A stretch of 64,000 bases of DNA from an uncultured Parabacteroides sp. Lineage in GTDB: Bacteria > Bacteroidota > Bacteroidia > Bacteroidales > Tannerellaceae. Shown one piece after another: positions 26,898 through 36,566 of the stretch (position 1 is its first letter; each line of letters starts with the position of its first letter). The notes below the pieces were generated by a model. The model saw only the letters and a list, made by a program, of their open reading frames with translations, had not been told where the DNA came from and ran no database searches. Where the stretch lies: assembly GCA_934725305.1 (NCBI GenBank), contig CAKVBA010000002.1, forward strand, positions 42,549 to 106,548. The letters run 5' to 3'. The position numbers and the translations under genes are program-made.

Positions 26898-27596
26898 ATG
26901 GAAAAGAAGATTGTAGATAAAGGGTTAGGAGAAATCATACTGCGCCACAGCTCACGGGCAAAGCACTACACACTGAAGATCAGTAATGGACAAATTACGG
27001 CGATTCTCCCGTTGCAGGGCGATGAGAAAAAGATGCTGCAATTTATAGAAGATAACCGTGGCAAACTGCTAAAAGCTCTGCAAAAGCATCCCCGCAAACA
27101 GCTATTCGATGATAGAACCGAAAGGCAGATGACAACCTTCAGCCTACACATCTTCCGGACAGAGAGAGCGAATTTTTACATGAAGTTAGAAAAGGGCATC
27201 CTACATATTGCATGTCCACAAGACACTGATTTCCAATCCGAAGAGGTACAAGATATATTGAAGCAGCTGATAGAAAAGGCTTTGCGCCATGAAGCTAAGC
27301 GATTGCTTCCCTCCCGCCTGCTATCGCTTGCCAAACAGCATGGATTCACCTGTACCGGAGTAAAAATCAACAACAGTCATACACATTGGGGATCGTGTAA
27401 CGGTAAGAAAAGCATCAATTTATCGTTACAGCTGATGACTCTTCCCTGGCACTTGATTGATTATGTGCTGCTACACGAATTGTGCCATACAGTTGAAATG
27501 AATCATAGCGAGAAATTCTGGATGCAGATGAATCGGGTCACTAATGGAAAAGCGCAAGCTCTGCGCCAAGAGCTGAAGACGAATCATACACTGTAA
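26898..27596 (+). CDS. YgjP-like (M48/SprT-related) metallopeptidase
   Basis: The 232-residue protein matches the YgjP-like/DUF45 family. The zinc-binding HELCH is in DYVLLHELCHTVEMNHSEKFW near residues 190-210, with the third ligand His in NHS. The preceding KINNSHTHWGSCNGKKSINLSLQL is a family signature. The N-terminal half (RHSSRAKHYTLKISNGQITAILP) is beta-rich. It is cytoplasmic, without a signal peptide. In other bacteria the family is often found near type I restriction genes, but none occur here. Confidence 0.88.
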   Translation: MEKKIVDKGLGEIILRHSSRAKHYTLKISNGQITAILPLQGDEKKMLQFIEDNRGKLLKALQKHPRKQLFDDRTERQMTTFSLHIFRTERANFYMKLEKGILHIACPQDTDFQSEEVQDILKQLIEKALRHEAKRLLPSRLLSLAKQHGFTCTGVKINNSHTHWGSCNGKKSINLSLQLMTLPWHLIDYVLLHELCHTVEMNHSEKFWMQMNRVTNGKAQALRQELKTNHTL

Positions 27597-27901
27597 GAAC
27601 AGATGAAGGAAACAAGGTAAACACAACTAAACTAAAAGAATCATAAAATATCACAGCCCTAAACACCGTGCTAATAAAAGTTAATTAACCAACATATATA
27701 AAAAAATGTGCATCAATATGCAATATATGTGAATATTAAACACTACTTTTACAGCCGTTTTAAAAAATTACAAAAAACGATTTGTCAGCATGCTTGTAAT
27801 TGTCTATTACTCATACTGACACTCCAGGAAGGGCTTCTGCCAAAAAACAGCCTTTTTTAGACGCCGTCCTGTACGAATCAATATTAATTAAAATATTAAT
27901 C
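27597..27901. promoter_or_regulatory. Upstream region of the second susCD operon
   Basis: This AT-rich stretch of about 305 bp has a near-consensus -7 box TACTTTTA (27743-27750, one mismatch) that would give a leader of about 145 nt. A weak hairpin followed by T6 (about 27830-27860) lies in the leader. No known riboswitch is recognised. Confidence 0.35.
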
Positions 27902-30900
27902 ATGAAACAGAAAAAGTTTCCTAGTACTACGAAAAATGTTGATCTTAGTTTCGTAAAAAGAGAAAAAACGCTGCAGAAAAGAGTCATTTGCTTATGCTTA
28001 GCCGCCTGCACAACTCCCCTATTTGCTGGAGCAGCGACAGCAACTAACACATCGGCCTTTACCGATAGTGAATCTGTAGAACTGCTCATGCAACAGACCA
28101 AGCAGATAACAGGAACAGTGGTAGATGGTGCCGGTATTCCCATTATTGGAGCCAATGTGGTTGTAAAAGGTACAACCAACGGTACTATCACAGACCTGGA
28201 TGGTAAATTTATACTCGAAGCAGAGCAGGGTGCTACACTCGAAATCAGTTACATTGGATACATAACCCAAGAGATTAAAATAACAGGTAGCCAGTTGTCG
28301 GTGACACTGAAAGAGGATACTCAAAACCTGGAAGAGGTGGTAGTGGTAGGTTATGGTACACAGAAGAAAGTGAACCTGACCGGAGCTGTCAGCAATGTGA
28401 AATCAGAAATGATGGAAAACCGTACTACATCAGACCCCGTCAATATGTTGACTGGTAACGTGTCTGGTGTTACCATCGTTCAGAACTCAGGTCAGCCGGG
28501 AGCCGACGGAGCCGCTTTGCGTGTGCGTGGTGTCGGCACCTTGGGTAACTCCGAAGCTATGGTTATCATTGACGGTGTAGAATCATCTATGAACAATGTT
28601 GACCCCAACGACATCGAGAACATCTCTGTATTGAAAGATGCTGCAGCAGCTTCTATCTATGGTGTGCGTGCTGCCAATGGTGTTATCTTGGTTACAACTA
28701 AAAAGGGTAAAACTGGTAAACCGGTTGTTTCTTACAACAGCTATGTAGGATGGCAGCAGAAGACTCGCATGCCGAACTACTTGGATTCGTACAACTATGC
28801 TGTACTTTTGAACGAAGCCTATCAGAATGATAACTTGAAACCGCTGTACAGCGAAAGCGAATTGGAGAAATTCAAGAATCATTCCGACCCTGATCATTAT
28901 GCAGATAGCGACTGGTTGGGCACTTTGTTGAGCGAAAACGGATTGTTCCACAATCATCACCTTAGCGTGAATGGAGGTTCTGAAGCCGTACAATATTCTG
29001 TTTCTTTAGGCTATCACGACAAAGACGGTTTGATGCCTAATACTTCATTCAACCGATTCAACGTGCGCTCAAACATTGACGCAAAGATCAATGACCGTTT
29101 GAGCTTTGCCTTGAACCTTTCGGCTCACCGCAGCAAACAGGTTTCACCGGCTGCCGGCGTAACCAGCATCATGTACTATGCTTTCAGAGAAACGCCTACT
29201 ACTCCGATCCAGTTTACAAACGGCAATTACGGTTTGTTCAAGAACGAACATAACTCAGTTGCTTCGGCTCTAAACAGTGGTCTGGCAAATAGCTATAACA
29301 ACAACTTCCAGGGTAATGTGTCGCTGAACTACAAGATCATTGACGGATTGTCACTGAGAGGTAGTGCTTCTACTATTTTCAACCTGCAGGACGATCATGT
29401 CGATCTGAAAAGCATGAAGTTCTACAAGGCAGATTCTGATACTCCTATCCGTACTACTCGTAGCCAGGTTGAGAATCAGGACAACAAGATGCTTGAGGTT
29501 AATCTGCAAGCCTATTTAGACTATGCCAAGACTTTTGGCAAGCACGATGTAAAGGGTTTGTTGGGTTATTCACAGATCTACAACCAATATCGTCTGTTGT
29601 ATGCTTCACGTAAAGATCTTCCGCTAAACAACAACTTGGGAGAAATAAATGCCGGAGACATCACAACTCAAGAAACAGCCGGTAACTTGGTAGAATATGC
29701 TTTGCGTTCAACCTTTGCCCGCGTGAACTATGCGTATGACAACCGCTATTTGTTCGAAGCAAACATCCGTTATGACGGAACTTCACGCTTCCCGAAAAAC
29801 AATCGTTTCGGTGCTTTCCCTTCATTCTCTGCAGCATGGCGTCTGTCAGAAGAGAGCTTCTTCCAGGCTCCTTGGGTAGATAACTTGAAGATCCGTGGAT
29901 CATGGGGTCTGTTGGGTAACCAGGAGATTGGTGACTATGCCTTCTACAACACCTACATGTTTGGTCAGAACTACAGCTTCAACAACGTGTTGACACCGGG
30001 TGTTTCTATCAATGGCACAATGGCCAACTCAGTTATTACTTGGGAGAAAACCGATCAGATCGACTTGGGTGTGGATGCAGACTTCTTGGGTGGAAAGTTG
30101 AACTTCACCGGAGACTTCTTTATCAAGAACACTAAAGATATCTTGTTGGAACTTCCTGTTCCTGAAATTGTGGGCGTAAATCCGCCTATGCAGAATGCCG
30201 GTAAAGTACGTAATACTGGTGTTGAATTCCAGATTGGCCACAACAACCAGATTCGCGATTTCAAGTATAACGCAAGCTTCAACTTCAGCTACGTTCACAA
30301 TGAAATCACAGACCTTAGCGGTGGTGACGTGCCGGGACGTTCAGTAGGTGATCCTATCAACAACATCTATGGTTATGTTTGTGAAGGTATCTTCCAGAAT
30401 CAGGCAGAGATTGACGCACATCCGAAACAGATTTGGGGCGCTGTTCCTGGTGATTTGAAATATGCCGACCTCAACAACGATGGTGTTGTCAATGAATTAG
30501 ACCGTAAGTCTATCGGTACTTATTTCCCCAAAATCAACTTCGGTATCCGTTTGGGATTTGAATACAAGAATTTCGACTTCACTGCTTTGATGCAGGGAGC
30601 TGGTATGGTTAAAGCCATTGTGAAAGCAGAAGTCAACAAGGCCTTCTATAATGGTGGTAAAGTAACAGATTACCATTTGGACCGTTGGACACCGGAAAAT
30701 CCGGATGCTACTTATCCACGTCTTTCTATGCAAAACTCTAAGAAGAACTGGATGGCTTCAACTTTCTGGGCACAAAATGCTTCTTACCTGAAAATGAGAA
30801 ATATGCAGTTAGGCTACTCTCTTCCGAAGGCTTGGTTGGGCAACAGCGGCATCAGTCGACTCAGAGTCTATTGCAGTATTGACAACCTGTTTACAATCAC

Positions 30901-31015
30901 CGGATTTGATGGTGCAGACCCAGAATCAGCATACAACATGAAGGATCTGACAGTTGCCAGCAGCTATTATCCGTTGACAAGAAACTATTCATTTGGTGTT
31001 AATGTATCATTTTAA
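27902..31015 (+). CDS. SusC/RagA family TonB-linked outer-membrane transporter
   Basis: The protein of 1037 residues is a TonB-dependent importer paired with the SusD 15 bp downstream. It has a carboxypeptidase-regulatory-like domain (GTVVDGAGIPIIGANVVVKGT near 65-85), the motif EEVVVVGYGTQKKVNLTGAV, the plug (about 160-260, with DAAAASIYGVRAANGVILVTTKKG) and the barrel, ending in RNYSFGVNVSF. ATG 27902 is preferred over the frame opening at 27800, since the upstream codons do not look like a signal peptide. Even so, about 26 hydrophilic residues precede the hydrophobic segment (VICLCLAACTTPLFAGAA), which makes this an unusually long signal. Substrate unknown. Confidence 0.95.
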   Translation: MKQKKFPSTTKNVDLSFVKREKTLQKRVICLCLAACTTPLFAGAATATNTSAFTDSESVELLMQQTKQITGTVVDGAGIPIIGANVVVKGTTNGTITDLDGKFILEAEQGATLEISYIGYITQEIKITGSQLSVTLKEDTQNLEEVVVVGYGTQKKVNLTGAVSNVKSEMMENRTTSDPVNMLTGNVSGVTIVQNSGQPGADGAALRVRGVGTLGNSEAMVIIDGVESSMNNVDPNDIENISVLKDAAAASIYGVRAANGVILVTTKKGKTGKPVVSYNSYVGWQQKTRMPNYLDSYNYAVLLNEAYQNDNLKPLYSESELEKFKNHSDPDHYADSDWLGTLLSENGLFHNHHLSVNGGSEAVQYSVSLGYHDKDGLMPNTSFNRFNVRSNIDAKINDRLSFALNLSAHRSKQVSPAAGVTSIMYYAFRETPTTPIQFTNGNYGLFKNEHNSVASALNSGLANSYNNNFQGNVSLNYKIIDGLSLRGSASTIFNLQDDHVDLKSMKFYKADSDTPIRTTRSQVENQDNKMLEVNLQAYLDYAKTFGKHDVKGLLGYSQIYNQYRLLYASRKDLPLNNNLGEINAGDITTQETAGNLVEYALRSTFARVNYAYDNRYLFEANIRYDGTSRFPKNNRFGAFPSFSAAWRLSEESFFQAPWVDNLKIRGSWGLLGNQEIGDYAFYNTYMFGQNYSFNNVLTPGVSINGTMANSVITWEKTDQIDLGVDADFLGGKLNFTGDFFIKNTKDILLELPVPEIVGVNPPMQNAGKVRNTGVEFQIGHNNQIRDFKYNASFNFSYVHNEITDLSGGDVPGRSVGDPINNIYGYVCEGIFQNQAEIDAHPKQIWGAVPGDLKYADLNNDGVVNELDRKSIGTYFPKINFGIRLGFEYKNFDFTALMQGAGMVKAIVKAEVNKAFYNGGKVTDYHLDRWTPENPDATYPRLSMQNSKKNWMASTFWAQNASYLKMRNMQLGYSLPKAWLGNSGISRLRVYCSIDNLFTITGFDGADPESAYNMKDLTVASSYYPLTRNYSFGVNVSF

Positions 31016-31030
31016 AAGCAATTTACAATT

Positions 31031-32578
31031 ATGAAATTAAAATATATTCTCGTCTCTTTGACAACACTGTGGGCTGTTAGCTGTAATGACAGTTTCTTGG
31101 AACGCATCCCGCAGGATAAATTATCGGATGAATCTTTCTGGCAGGAAGAACAAGATGCGATTCAGTATTCAACAGCTATCTATCGCCATCTGATTCAACC
31201 AGGTAACCACATGGTAATGTTGGATGCCTATACCGACAATGCAATTCCTGTGCATATCCATGCTGAGCAGGGCGATATCTCTTCTTGTACAGCTACCGCT
31301 TCAAACCCGCACTTCAAACAGGTATGGCAAGATGCTTACCGTGGTATCAGAAGATGTAATATCTTCATGGAAAACATCCAGAAGGTAAAAATGAATCCAG
31401 AGGATAAAGATGTACTGATTGGCGAAGTAGAGTTTTTGCGTGCATATTTCCATGCTACTCTGCTGAAGTTCTACGGCGGTATTCCTATCTTGACTCACGC
31501 ATTAGAACTGAACGAGACCATTCCGGCACGTAACAGCGCAGAAGAGGTATATGAGTTCATCGTTAAGGAATGTGATAATGCCGCTAAAAAGCTTCCGCTA
31601 CAGCGCACCGAATCTAACGAGATTGGTCGTGCCAACAAAGGTGCAGCTTTGGCTCTGAAGGCTCACATTGCCTATTTGATGAAGAAATACGACGTTGCGG
31701 CTCAAGCTGCAAAAGAGGTAATGGATCTGGGCATCTATAAGTTGTTCGACAACTATGGTGGTCTGTTTGAAAAAGCAAATGAAAACAACTGTGAGGTGAT
31801 CTTTGACCATCAGTATATGGACAATGCTTTGGATTATCTCTATACAGGTAGCTGGATTGACCAGTACTTCTCTCCGTTGATGATGGGTGGATGGGAAGCA
31901 TTGTCTCCGACTCAAGATCTGATCGACAGCTATGAATGTATCGATGGTAAATCAATCGAAACTTCTCCTTTGTATAATCCGGAAAAGCCTTACGAAAACC
32001 GCGATCCTCGTCTGGCCTACTCTATCTTGTGGCATGGCTGTGAATTCGCAGGTATGACCTATTCAACAATGGGTACAATGGGTAATGGTAATGCCACTCG
32101 AACAGGTTACACCATGAGAAAATATATTGATGCAACCAATATGGGAAATGAATATCCTGGTGCTATCAACTATATTCTGTTCCGTTATGCCGAAATGTTG
32201 TTGATCTATGCAGAGTCAATGAACGAACTGAATGGTCCTACTGCTGATGTTTATGCAGCCGTTAACCAGGTACGTCAACGTCCTAGCGTTGAGTTGCCTC
32301 AGTTGCCTGCTGGTTTGACAAAAGATCAAATGAGAGAGGCTATTCGTCATGAACGTCGTGTGGAATTCGTCTTTGAAGGTATCCACTTGTTTGAAACAAG
32401 AAGCTGGCGTACAACTGAAGCATGTGTAAACAAACCGGCTTATGGTTGCACTTATGACGGTCAAAAGGTATTGATTGAACAGCGTAAATTCAATCCGGAA
32501 AAAGATTATCTGTGGGCTATTCCTTTGACTGAAATAGACTTGGCAAAGGGTTCATTGGTACAGAATCCGGGATATTAA
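31031..32578 (+). CDS. SusD/RagB family outer-membrane lipoprotein
   Basis: The 515-residue lipoprotein is the substrate-binding lid for the preceding SusC. The signal segment ends in lipobox Cys18 (LWAVSC), followed by NDSFLERIPQDKLSDESFW, the classical SusD N-terminus. Other family blocks are EVEFLRAYFHATLLKFYGGIPI, AEMLLIYAESMNEL and the late IRHERRVEFVFEG followed by YLWAIPLTEIDL. It ends with a strong terminator at 32603-32646. No glycan-degrading enzyme or regulator adjoins the pair. Confidence 0.95.
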   Translation: MKLKYILVSLTTLWAVSCNDSFLERIPQDKLSDESFWQEEQDAIQYSTAIYRHLIQPGNHMVMLDAYTDNAIPVHIHAEQGDISSCTATASNPHFKQVWQDAYRGIRRCNIFMENIQKVKMNPEDKDVLIGEVEFLRAYFHATLLKFYGGIPILTHALELNETIPARNSAEEVYEFIVKECDNAAKKLPLQRTESNEIGRANKGAALALKAHIAYLMKKYDVAAQAAKEVMDLGIYKLFDNYGGLFEKANENNCEVIFDHQYMDNALDYLYTGSWIDQYFSPLMMGGWEALSPTQDLIDSYECIDGKSIETSPLYNPEKPYENRDPRLAYSILWHGCEFAGMTYSTMGTMGNGNATRTGYTMRKYIDATNMGNEYPGAINYILFRYAEMLLIYAESMNELNGPTADVYAAVNQVRQRPSVELPQLPAGLTKDQMREAIRHERRVEFVFEGIHLFETRSWRTTEACVNKPAYGCTYDGQKVLIEQRKFNPEKDYLWAIPLTEIDLAKGSLVQNPGY

Positions 32579-32602
32579 GAAGATTATTCTTCCTATACCA
32601 AC

Positions 32603-32646
32603 AAAAGGGGTTGTGTCGAACAAACAGGTTCGATGCAACCCCTTTT
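32603..32646 (+). terminator. Palindromic terminator after the second susCD operon
   Basis: AAAAGGGGTTGTGTCGAAC pairs with GTTCGATGCAACCCCTTTT using G-U pairs. It lies 25 bp after the susD stop and belongs to the dispersed terminator family. Confidence 0.8.
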
Positions 32647-32741
32647 AGGTGTTTCTGCCTTAACAAAAGACAAGGTCTGAAGATGAGAGCAGCAGGAGTT
32701 TACCGGCGGTCGAATTCCCGAAAGCAATGCAGCTGTTTGCA

Positions 32742-33268
32742 TTTATCCCAAATCGGTCATTAGATTACGATTCTTGTTGGTGCTTGTTTTGAGCAGATTG
32801 CAATGGCTGCGTTGAAGGTATATTTATCAGCCACAAAAATACAATAAGCCAACAGGCAGACAAGAGACTGCTAATCCTATCAAAAAGGATTAAGCTATTT
32901 CCGAAAATTGGGTAACTACTCCGTTCGAACGGAGTGCCTACCCAATTCCAACGGAGTGCCTACCCAATTTCAAAAAAGTCCCTACCCATTTTTGAAAAAG
33001 TCTATACCCTTTTTCCCAAAAACCTATAAACTATTGAAAGAGAGCCTATAATACCTTTTTTCAGGGCGTTTGAACCGAGACAAAGTCGTCTGTCAAGTCC
33101 GGCGAAGTCGCCCGCCGTTTCTGCCGGATCTATTACCGCTTTTAGCAAATAATAATCCGAATAAAAACACAATAACTATCTCTCCGATGGCTATAGGCAG
33201 TATGTCGAGACAACCGATGAAAACATCATATTTATCATCCTTTCGCTCTAATGACCGATTTGCATTTA
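32742..33268 (+). mobile_element. Composite repeat element, copy C, with terminal inverted repeats
   Basis: Left end CCCAAATCGGTCATTAG (32747-32763) and right end CTAATGACCGATTT (33248-33261) are inverted over 14 bp. The octamer GCATTTAT occurs directly outside the left end (32739-32746) and directly outside the right end (33262-33269), as a target-site duplication would. Inside are the left arm (32764-32836), the repeat core and a right arm of about 70 bp. No transposase is encoded. Confidence 0.6.
32837..33176 (+). repeat. Intergenic repeat core, copy C
   Basis: This 340-bp core runs from AAATACAATAAG (32837-32848) to AAAACACAATAAC (33164-33176). It includes CAACAGGCAGACAAGAGACT, the CGGAGTGCCTACCCA units (here two in a row) and the A/T-tract array at about 32969-33025. 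It lies in the convergent gap between susD and ackA. Confidence 0.85.
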
Positions 33269-33291
33269 TGACACACTGACCGTCATAAAAC

Positions 33292-33326
33292 AAAAAAGGC
33301 TGCCTCAACCGATGTCGAGGCAACCT
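33292..33326 (-). terminator. Terminator facing ackA
   Basis: On the minus strand AGGTTGCCTC pairs with GAGGCAGCCT (one G-U) and is followed by six T. A second perfect 8-bp inverted repeat, CTAATCCT/AGGATTAG (33332-33339 and 33358-33365), lies between it and the ackA stop. Confidence 0.7.
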
Positions 33327-33380
33327 AAACACTAATCCTTGTGTTTTGTAAGCTGTGAGGATTAGAACAAAAAATATAAA

Positions 33381-34580
33381 TTATTTACTCAAAATATCCA
33401 ATGTATCAGAAGCGATCATAAACTCTTCGTCAGTAGGAACAACGATAATAGTCACCTTACTATCCGGAGTGCTGATAACCATTTCTTCGCCACGCATCTT
33501 ATCGTTCTTTTCTACATCGATCTTCATACCCATGTATTCCATATCCTGACAAACCACACGGCGAGTTTCCCACTGGTTTTCACCTACACCACCAGTCCAA
33601 ACCAAGATATCACAACCGCCCATAGCTGCTGCATAAGCACCTACATACTTCTTAATACGGTAATTGTAAACATCCATTGTCATGATAGCACGTTCATCGC
33701 CCTTTTCAACAGCAGCTTCCAGGTCACGCATATCAGAAGAACCGCCAACCAAACCAGCTACACCACTCTTCTTGTTGAACAAGTCAGACAAACCAGCAGC
33801 ATCCAAGCCTTCCTTCTCCATAATGAAAGGAATAGCGCCCGGATCAACGTCACCACAACGAGTACCCATCAGCAAACCTTCAGTAGGAGTCAGACCCATA
33901 GTTGTATCTACACACTTACCGTTGCAAACAGCAGCAATTGAACCACCATTACCAATATGAGCTGTAATGATCTTCTGGCTTTCATACGGAACGCCCAAGA
34001 TTTCACAAGCACGCTTAGATACATAACGATGACTAGTGCCGTGGAAACCATAACGACGGATACCATATTTAGTATACAATTCATAAGGCAAACCATACAT
34101 GTAAGCCTTAGGCGGCATAGTCTGGTGGAAAGCTGTATCGAAAACAGCTACCTGAGGAATACCAGGAATCAATGCTTCCATGGCATTCACACCCTTCAAG
34201 TTTGCCGGATTATGTAGCGGAGCCAAGTCAGAGCATTCTATCACTTTATTAATCACATCCTGAGTGATCAACACACTGCTTGCAAACTTTTCACCACCAT
34301 GTACCAAACGGTGACCTACTGCATCAATCTCTTTATAATCCTTGATACAGCCATATGTTGCGTCTGTCAAAACGCTCAAGATAAACTGAATACCTTCCTG
34401 ATGACCCGGGATTTCTTTTTCAAGAATCACCTTCTTACCATTCTTGTCAGTCAATTTCAAGAATGCACCCTGCAAACCAATCTTTTCGATACCGCCCTGA
34501 GCCATTACCTCATGAGAAGTCATATCGAACAATTTATATTTAATAGAACTACTACCGCAGTTTAATACTAAAATCTTCAT
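33381..34580 (-). CDS. ackA: Acetate kinase
   Basis: The 399-residue enzyme converts acetyl phosphate and ADP to acetate and ATP, the energy-yielding end of acetate fermentation. MKILVLNCGSSSIKYKLFD, VFDTAFHQTMPPKAYMYGLP, RRYGFHGTSHRYVSKRA, HIGNGGSIAAVCNGKCVDTTMGLTPTEG and GGVGENQWETRR are all family hallmarks. It follows pta by 31 bp on the same strand, so the two are one operon. It is cytoplasmic and of standard length. Confidence 0.97.
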   Translation of the reverse strand: MKILVLNCGSSSIKYKLFDMTSHEVMAQGGIEKIGLQGAFLKLTDKNGKKVILEKEIPGHQEGIQFILSVLTDATYGCIKDYKEIDAVGHRLVHGGEKFASSVLITQDVINKVIECSDLAPLHNPANLKGVNAMEALIPGIPQVAVFDTAFHQTMPPKAYMYGLPYELYTKYGIRRYGFHGTSHRYVSKRACEILGVPYESQKIITAHIGNGGSIAAVCNGKCVDTTMGLTPTEGLLMGTRCGDVDPGAIPFIMEKEGLDAAGLSDLFNKKSGVAGLVGGSSDMRDLEAAVEKGDERAIMTMDVYNYRIKKYVGAYAAAMGGCDILVWTGGVGENQWETRRVVCQDMEYMGMKIDVEKNDKMRGEEMVISTPDSKVTIIVVPTDEEFMIASDTLDILSK

Positions 34581-34611
34581 GTTTTGTTCCTCCAGTTGTT
34601 ATTAGATTCAA

Positions 34612-35625
34612 TTATTTTGCAGACTTCAGACCGATAGACTGGTTACAAGAGATAGCAACCATCTTATAGATATCTTCTACTGAGCAACCACGAGACAAGT
34701 CGTTAACCGGAGCAGCCATACCCTGCAAAATAGGGCCAACAGCTTCAGCACCACCCAAGCGCTGAACCAACTTATAAGCGATATTACCTACTTCGAGAGT
34801 CGGGAATACCAATACATTGGCACGGCCTGCAATTTCGCTATCCGGAGCCTTCTGTGCAGCTACCTTTGCAACCAAAGCTGCGTCAGACTGCAATTCACCA
34901 TCAATCTTCAATTCAGGAGCCAATTCTTTCGCCATGCGAGTAGCCTCAACAACCTTATCAACCATTTCGTGAGAAGCACTACCCTTTGTTGAGAAGCTCA
35001 ACATAGCCACACGCGGTTCAATATTTGCAATAGCACGAGCTGTACCGGCAGTAGCAACAGCAATACTTGCCAATTCTTCAGCAGTAGGATTCGGCATAAC
35101 AGCACAGTCTGCAAAGATCAACAGGCCGTTTTCACCATACTGCGGAGTCTGAGTAAACATCAAGAAAGCACCAGATACACACTTCATGCCAGGAGCAGTC
35201 TTAATGATCTGCAAAGCTGGACGAAGCACATTACCTGTTGTATTCAATGCACCAGCAATTTCACCGTCTGCATCACCTGACTTGATCATCAAGCAAGCCA
35301 AGAACAACGGATCTTCAACCAACACAGCGGCCTTTTCAGGTGTCATACCCTTTTTCTGACGCAACTGTACCAATAGGTCGGCATATGCTGCCTTCTTCTC
35401 ATGATTCTTAGGATCAACAATGGTTGCCTTACCAATGTGTTTCAATCCATACTCAGCAGCCAATTTATTGATTTCAGCGGGATTGCCAATCAAAATAATG
35501 TCTGCTACCTGGTCGGCCAATAGACGGTCGGCTGCTTTCAATGTTCTTTCTTCTATACCTTCGGGAAGAACGATACGCTGCTTGTTTGCTTTTGCGCGCG
35601 CAATGATGTCTTGCATTAAGTCCAT
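34612..35625 (-). CDS. pta: Phosphate acetyltransferase
   Basis: The 337-residue enzyme makes acetyl phosphate from acetyl-CoA. It is the short form without the N-terminal regulatory DRTGG domains. [75 protein letters not shown] and the C-terminal [21 protein letters not shown] are typical. It is the first gene of the pta-ackA operon, with a -7 box at 35678-35685. Confidence 0.97.
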   Translation of the reverse strand: MDLMQDIIARAKANKQRIVLPEGIEERTLKAADRLLADQVADIILIGNPAEINKLAAEYGLKHIGKATIVDPKNHEKKAAYADLLVQLRQKKGMTPEKAAVLVEDPLFLACLMIKSGDADGEIAGALNTTGNVLRPALQIIKTAPGMKCVSGAFLMFTQTPQYGENGLLIFADCAVMPNPTAEELASIAVATAGTARAIANIEPRVAMLSFSTKGSASHEMVDKVVEATRMAKELAPELKIDGELQSDAALVAKVAAQKAPDSEIAGRANVLVFPTLEVGNIAYKLVQRLGGAEAVGPILQGMAAPVNDLSRGCSVEDIYKMVAISCNQSIGLKSAK

Positions 35626-35677
35626 GATGGAAGATGTTTTTTATATTATTTAATGATTTACATTCACTATGTGCCTA

Positions 35678-35685
35678 CAAAAATA
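35678..35685 (-). promoter_or_regulatory. -7 box for pta-ackA
   Basis: CAAAAATA reads TATTTTTG on the minus strand, a TAnnTTTG match about 53 bp upstream of pta. Confidence 0.55.
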
Positions 35686-35755
35686 AACAAAATGTCATAT
35701 CGAGATTACAAAACAGGCAAAATAATTGCTTGCAGAAAGTTCTCTTTCAGAACAT

Positions 35756-36541
35756 TTAACAATAATTCGTAACAACTCGTTCACCAGACAAGATCTGCTG
35801 TAACTCTTCGGCAGTCACATTCACACTAATCTTACCATTATGAGCTACGGAAATCTTTCCTCGCTCTTCGGAAACAATGATCACCAACGCATCGGTCTCG
35901 AGCGACATTCCCAAGCCGGAACGGTGACGAAGCCCCATTTCTTTCGGCAACGACGCATTCTGAGCCACCGGCAAAATACATCCTGCAGCTTTGATGCGGT
36001 TGTCTGCTATAATCATGGCACCATCATGAAGTGGACTATTCTTAAAGAAGATATTCTCGATCAAGCGGGCATTCACATCCGCCACAAACATCTCTCCTGT
36101 ATGCTCAAAGACCGTGAGATCGACATCTTGCTGTATGCAAATGAGTGCACCGGTCTTCTTCTTCGCCATATTCATACAAGCCAGTACAATCGGCGCGATG
36201 AACTTACCATCGTTTTCTGCCTCTGCATTACGCTTAGAGAAAAGCTTTGCCACAAACTTCCATCCCCGATGCGAACCCAAGGCCAACAGAAAGCGACGAA
36301 TCTCATCTTGAAACAAGATGACCAACACCACAAAACCTACGCTAATGAACTTATCCAAGATCGCTCCCATCAGACGCATCTCAAGCACCTGCGAGATCAA
36401 AATCCATACAACAATAAAAGAGACCACACCACTAAATATGGCCAATGTACCCGAACTCTTCATCAACTTATAGGTCTGGTACAGGAAAAAGGCGACCAGT
36501 AATACATCAATCAGGTCTTTGATTCCAAAATGCATCCACAT
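35756..36541 (-). CDS. cdaA: Diadenylate cyclase, CdaA type
   Basis: The 261-residue membrane enzyme condenses two ATP into the second messenger c-di-AMP. Three transmembrane helices occupy about residues 8-80 (DVLLVAFFLYQTYKL; LAIFSGVVSFIVVWILISQVL; FISVGFVVLVILFQ). The DisA_N catalytic domain follows, with SPLHDGAMIIADNRI (the DGA motif) near 165-180 and GLRHRSGLGMSLETDALVIIVSEE (the RHR motif) near 200-225. It lies 25 bp downstream of folP, a pairing I recognise from other Bacteroidetes; no glmM or CdaR gene is adjacent. An ATG two codons downstream (36535) is an alternative start. Confidence 0.93.
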   Translation of the reverse strand: MWMHFGIKDLIDVLLVAFFLYQTYKLMKSSGTLAIFSGVVSFIVVWILISQVLEMRLMGAILDKFISVGFVVLVILFQDEIRRFLLALGSHRGWKFVAKLFSKRNAEAENDGKFIAPIVLACMNMAKKKTGALICIQQDVDLTVFEHTGEMFVADVNARLIENIFFKNSPLHDGAMIIADNRIKAAGCILPVAQNASLPKEMGLRHRSGLGMSLETDALVIIVSEERGKISVAHNGKISVNVTAEELQQILSGERVVTNYC

Positions 36542-36566
36542 AGATATCTCTATTTTTACGATCCTC

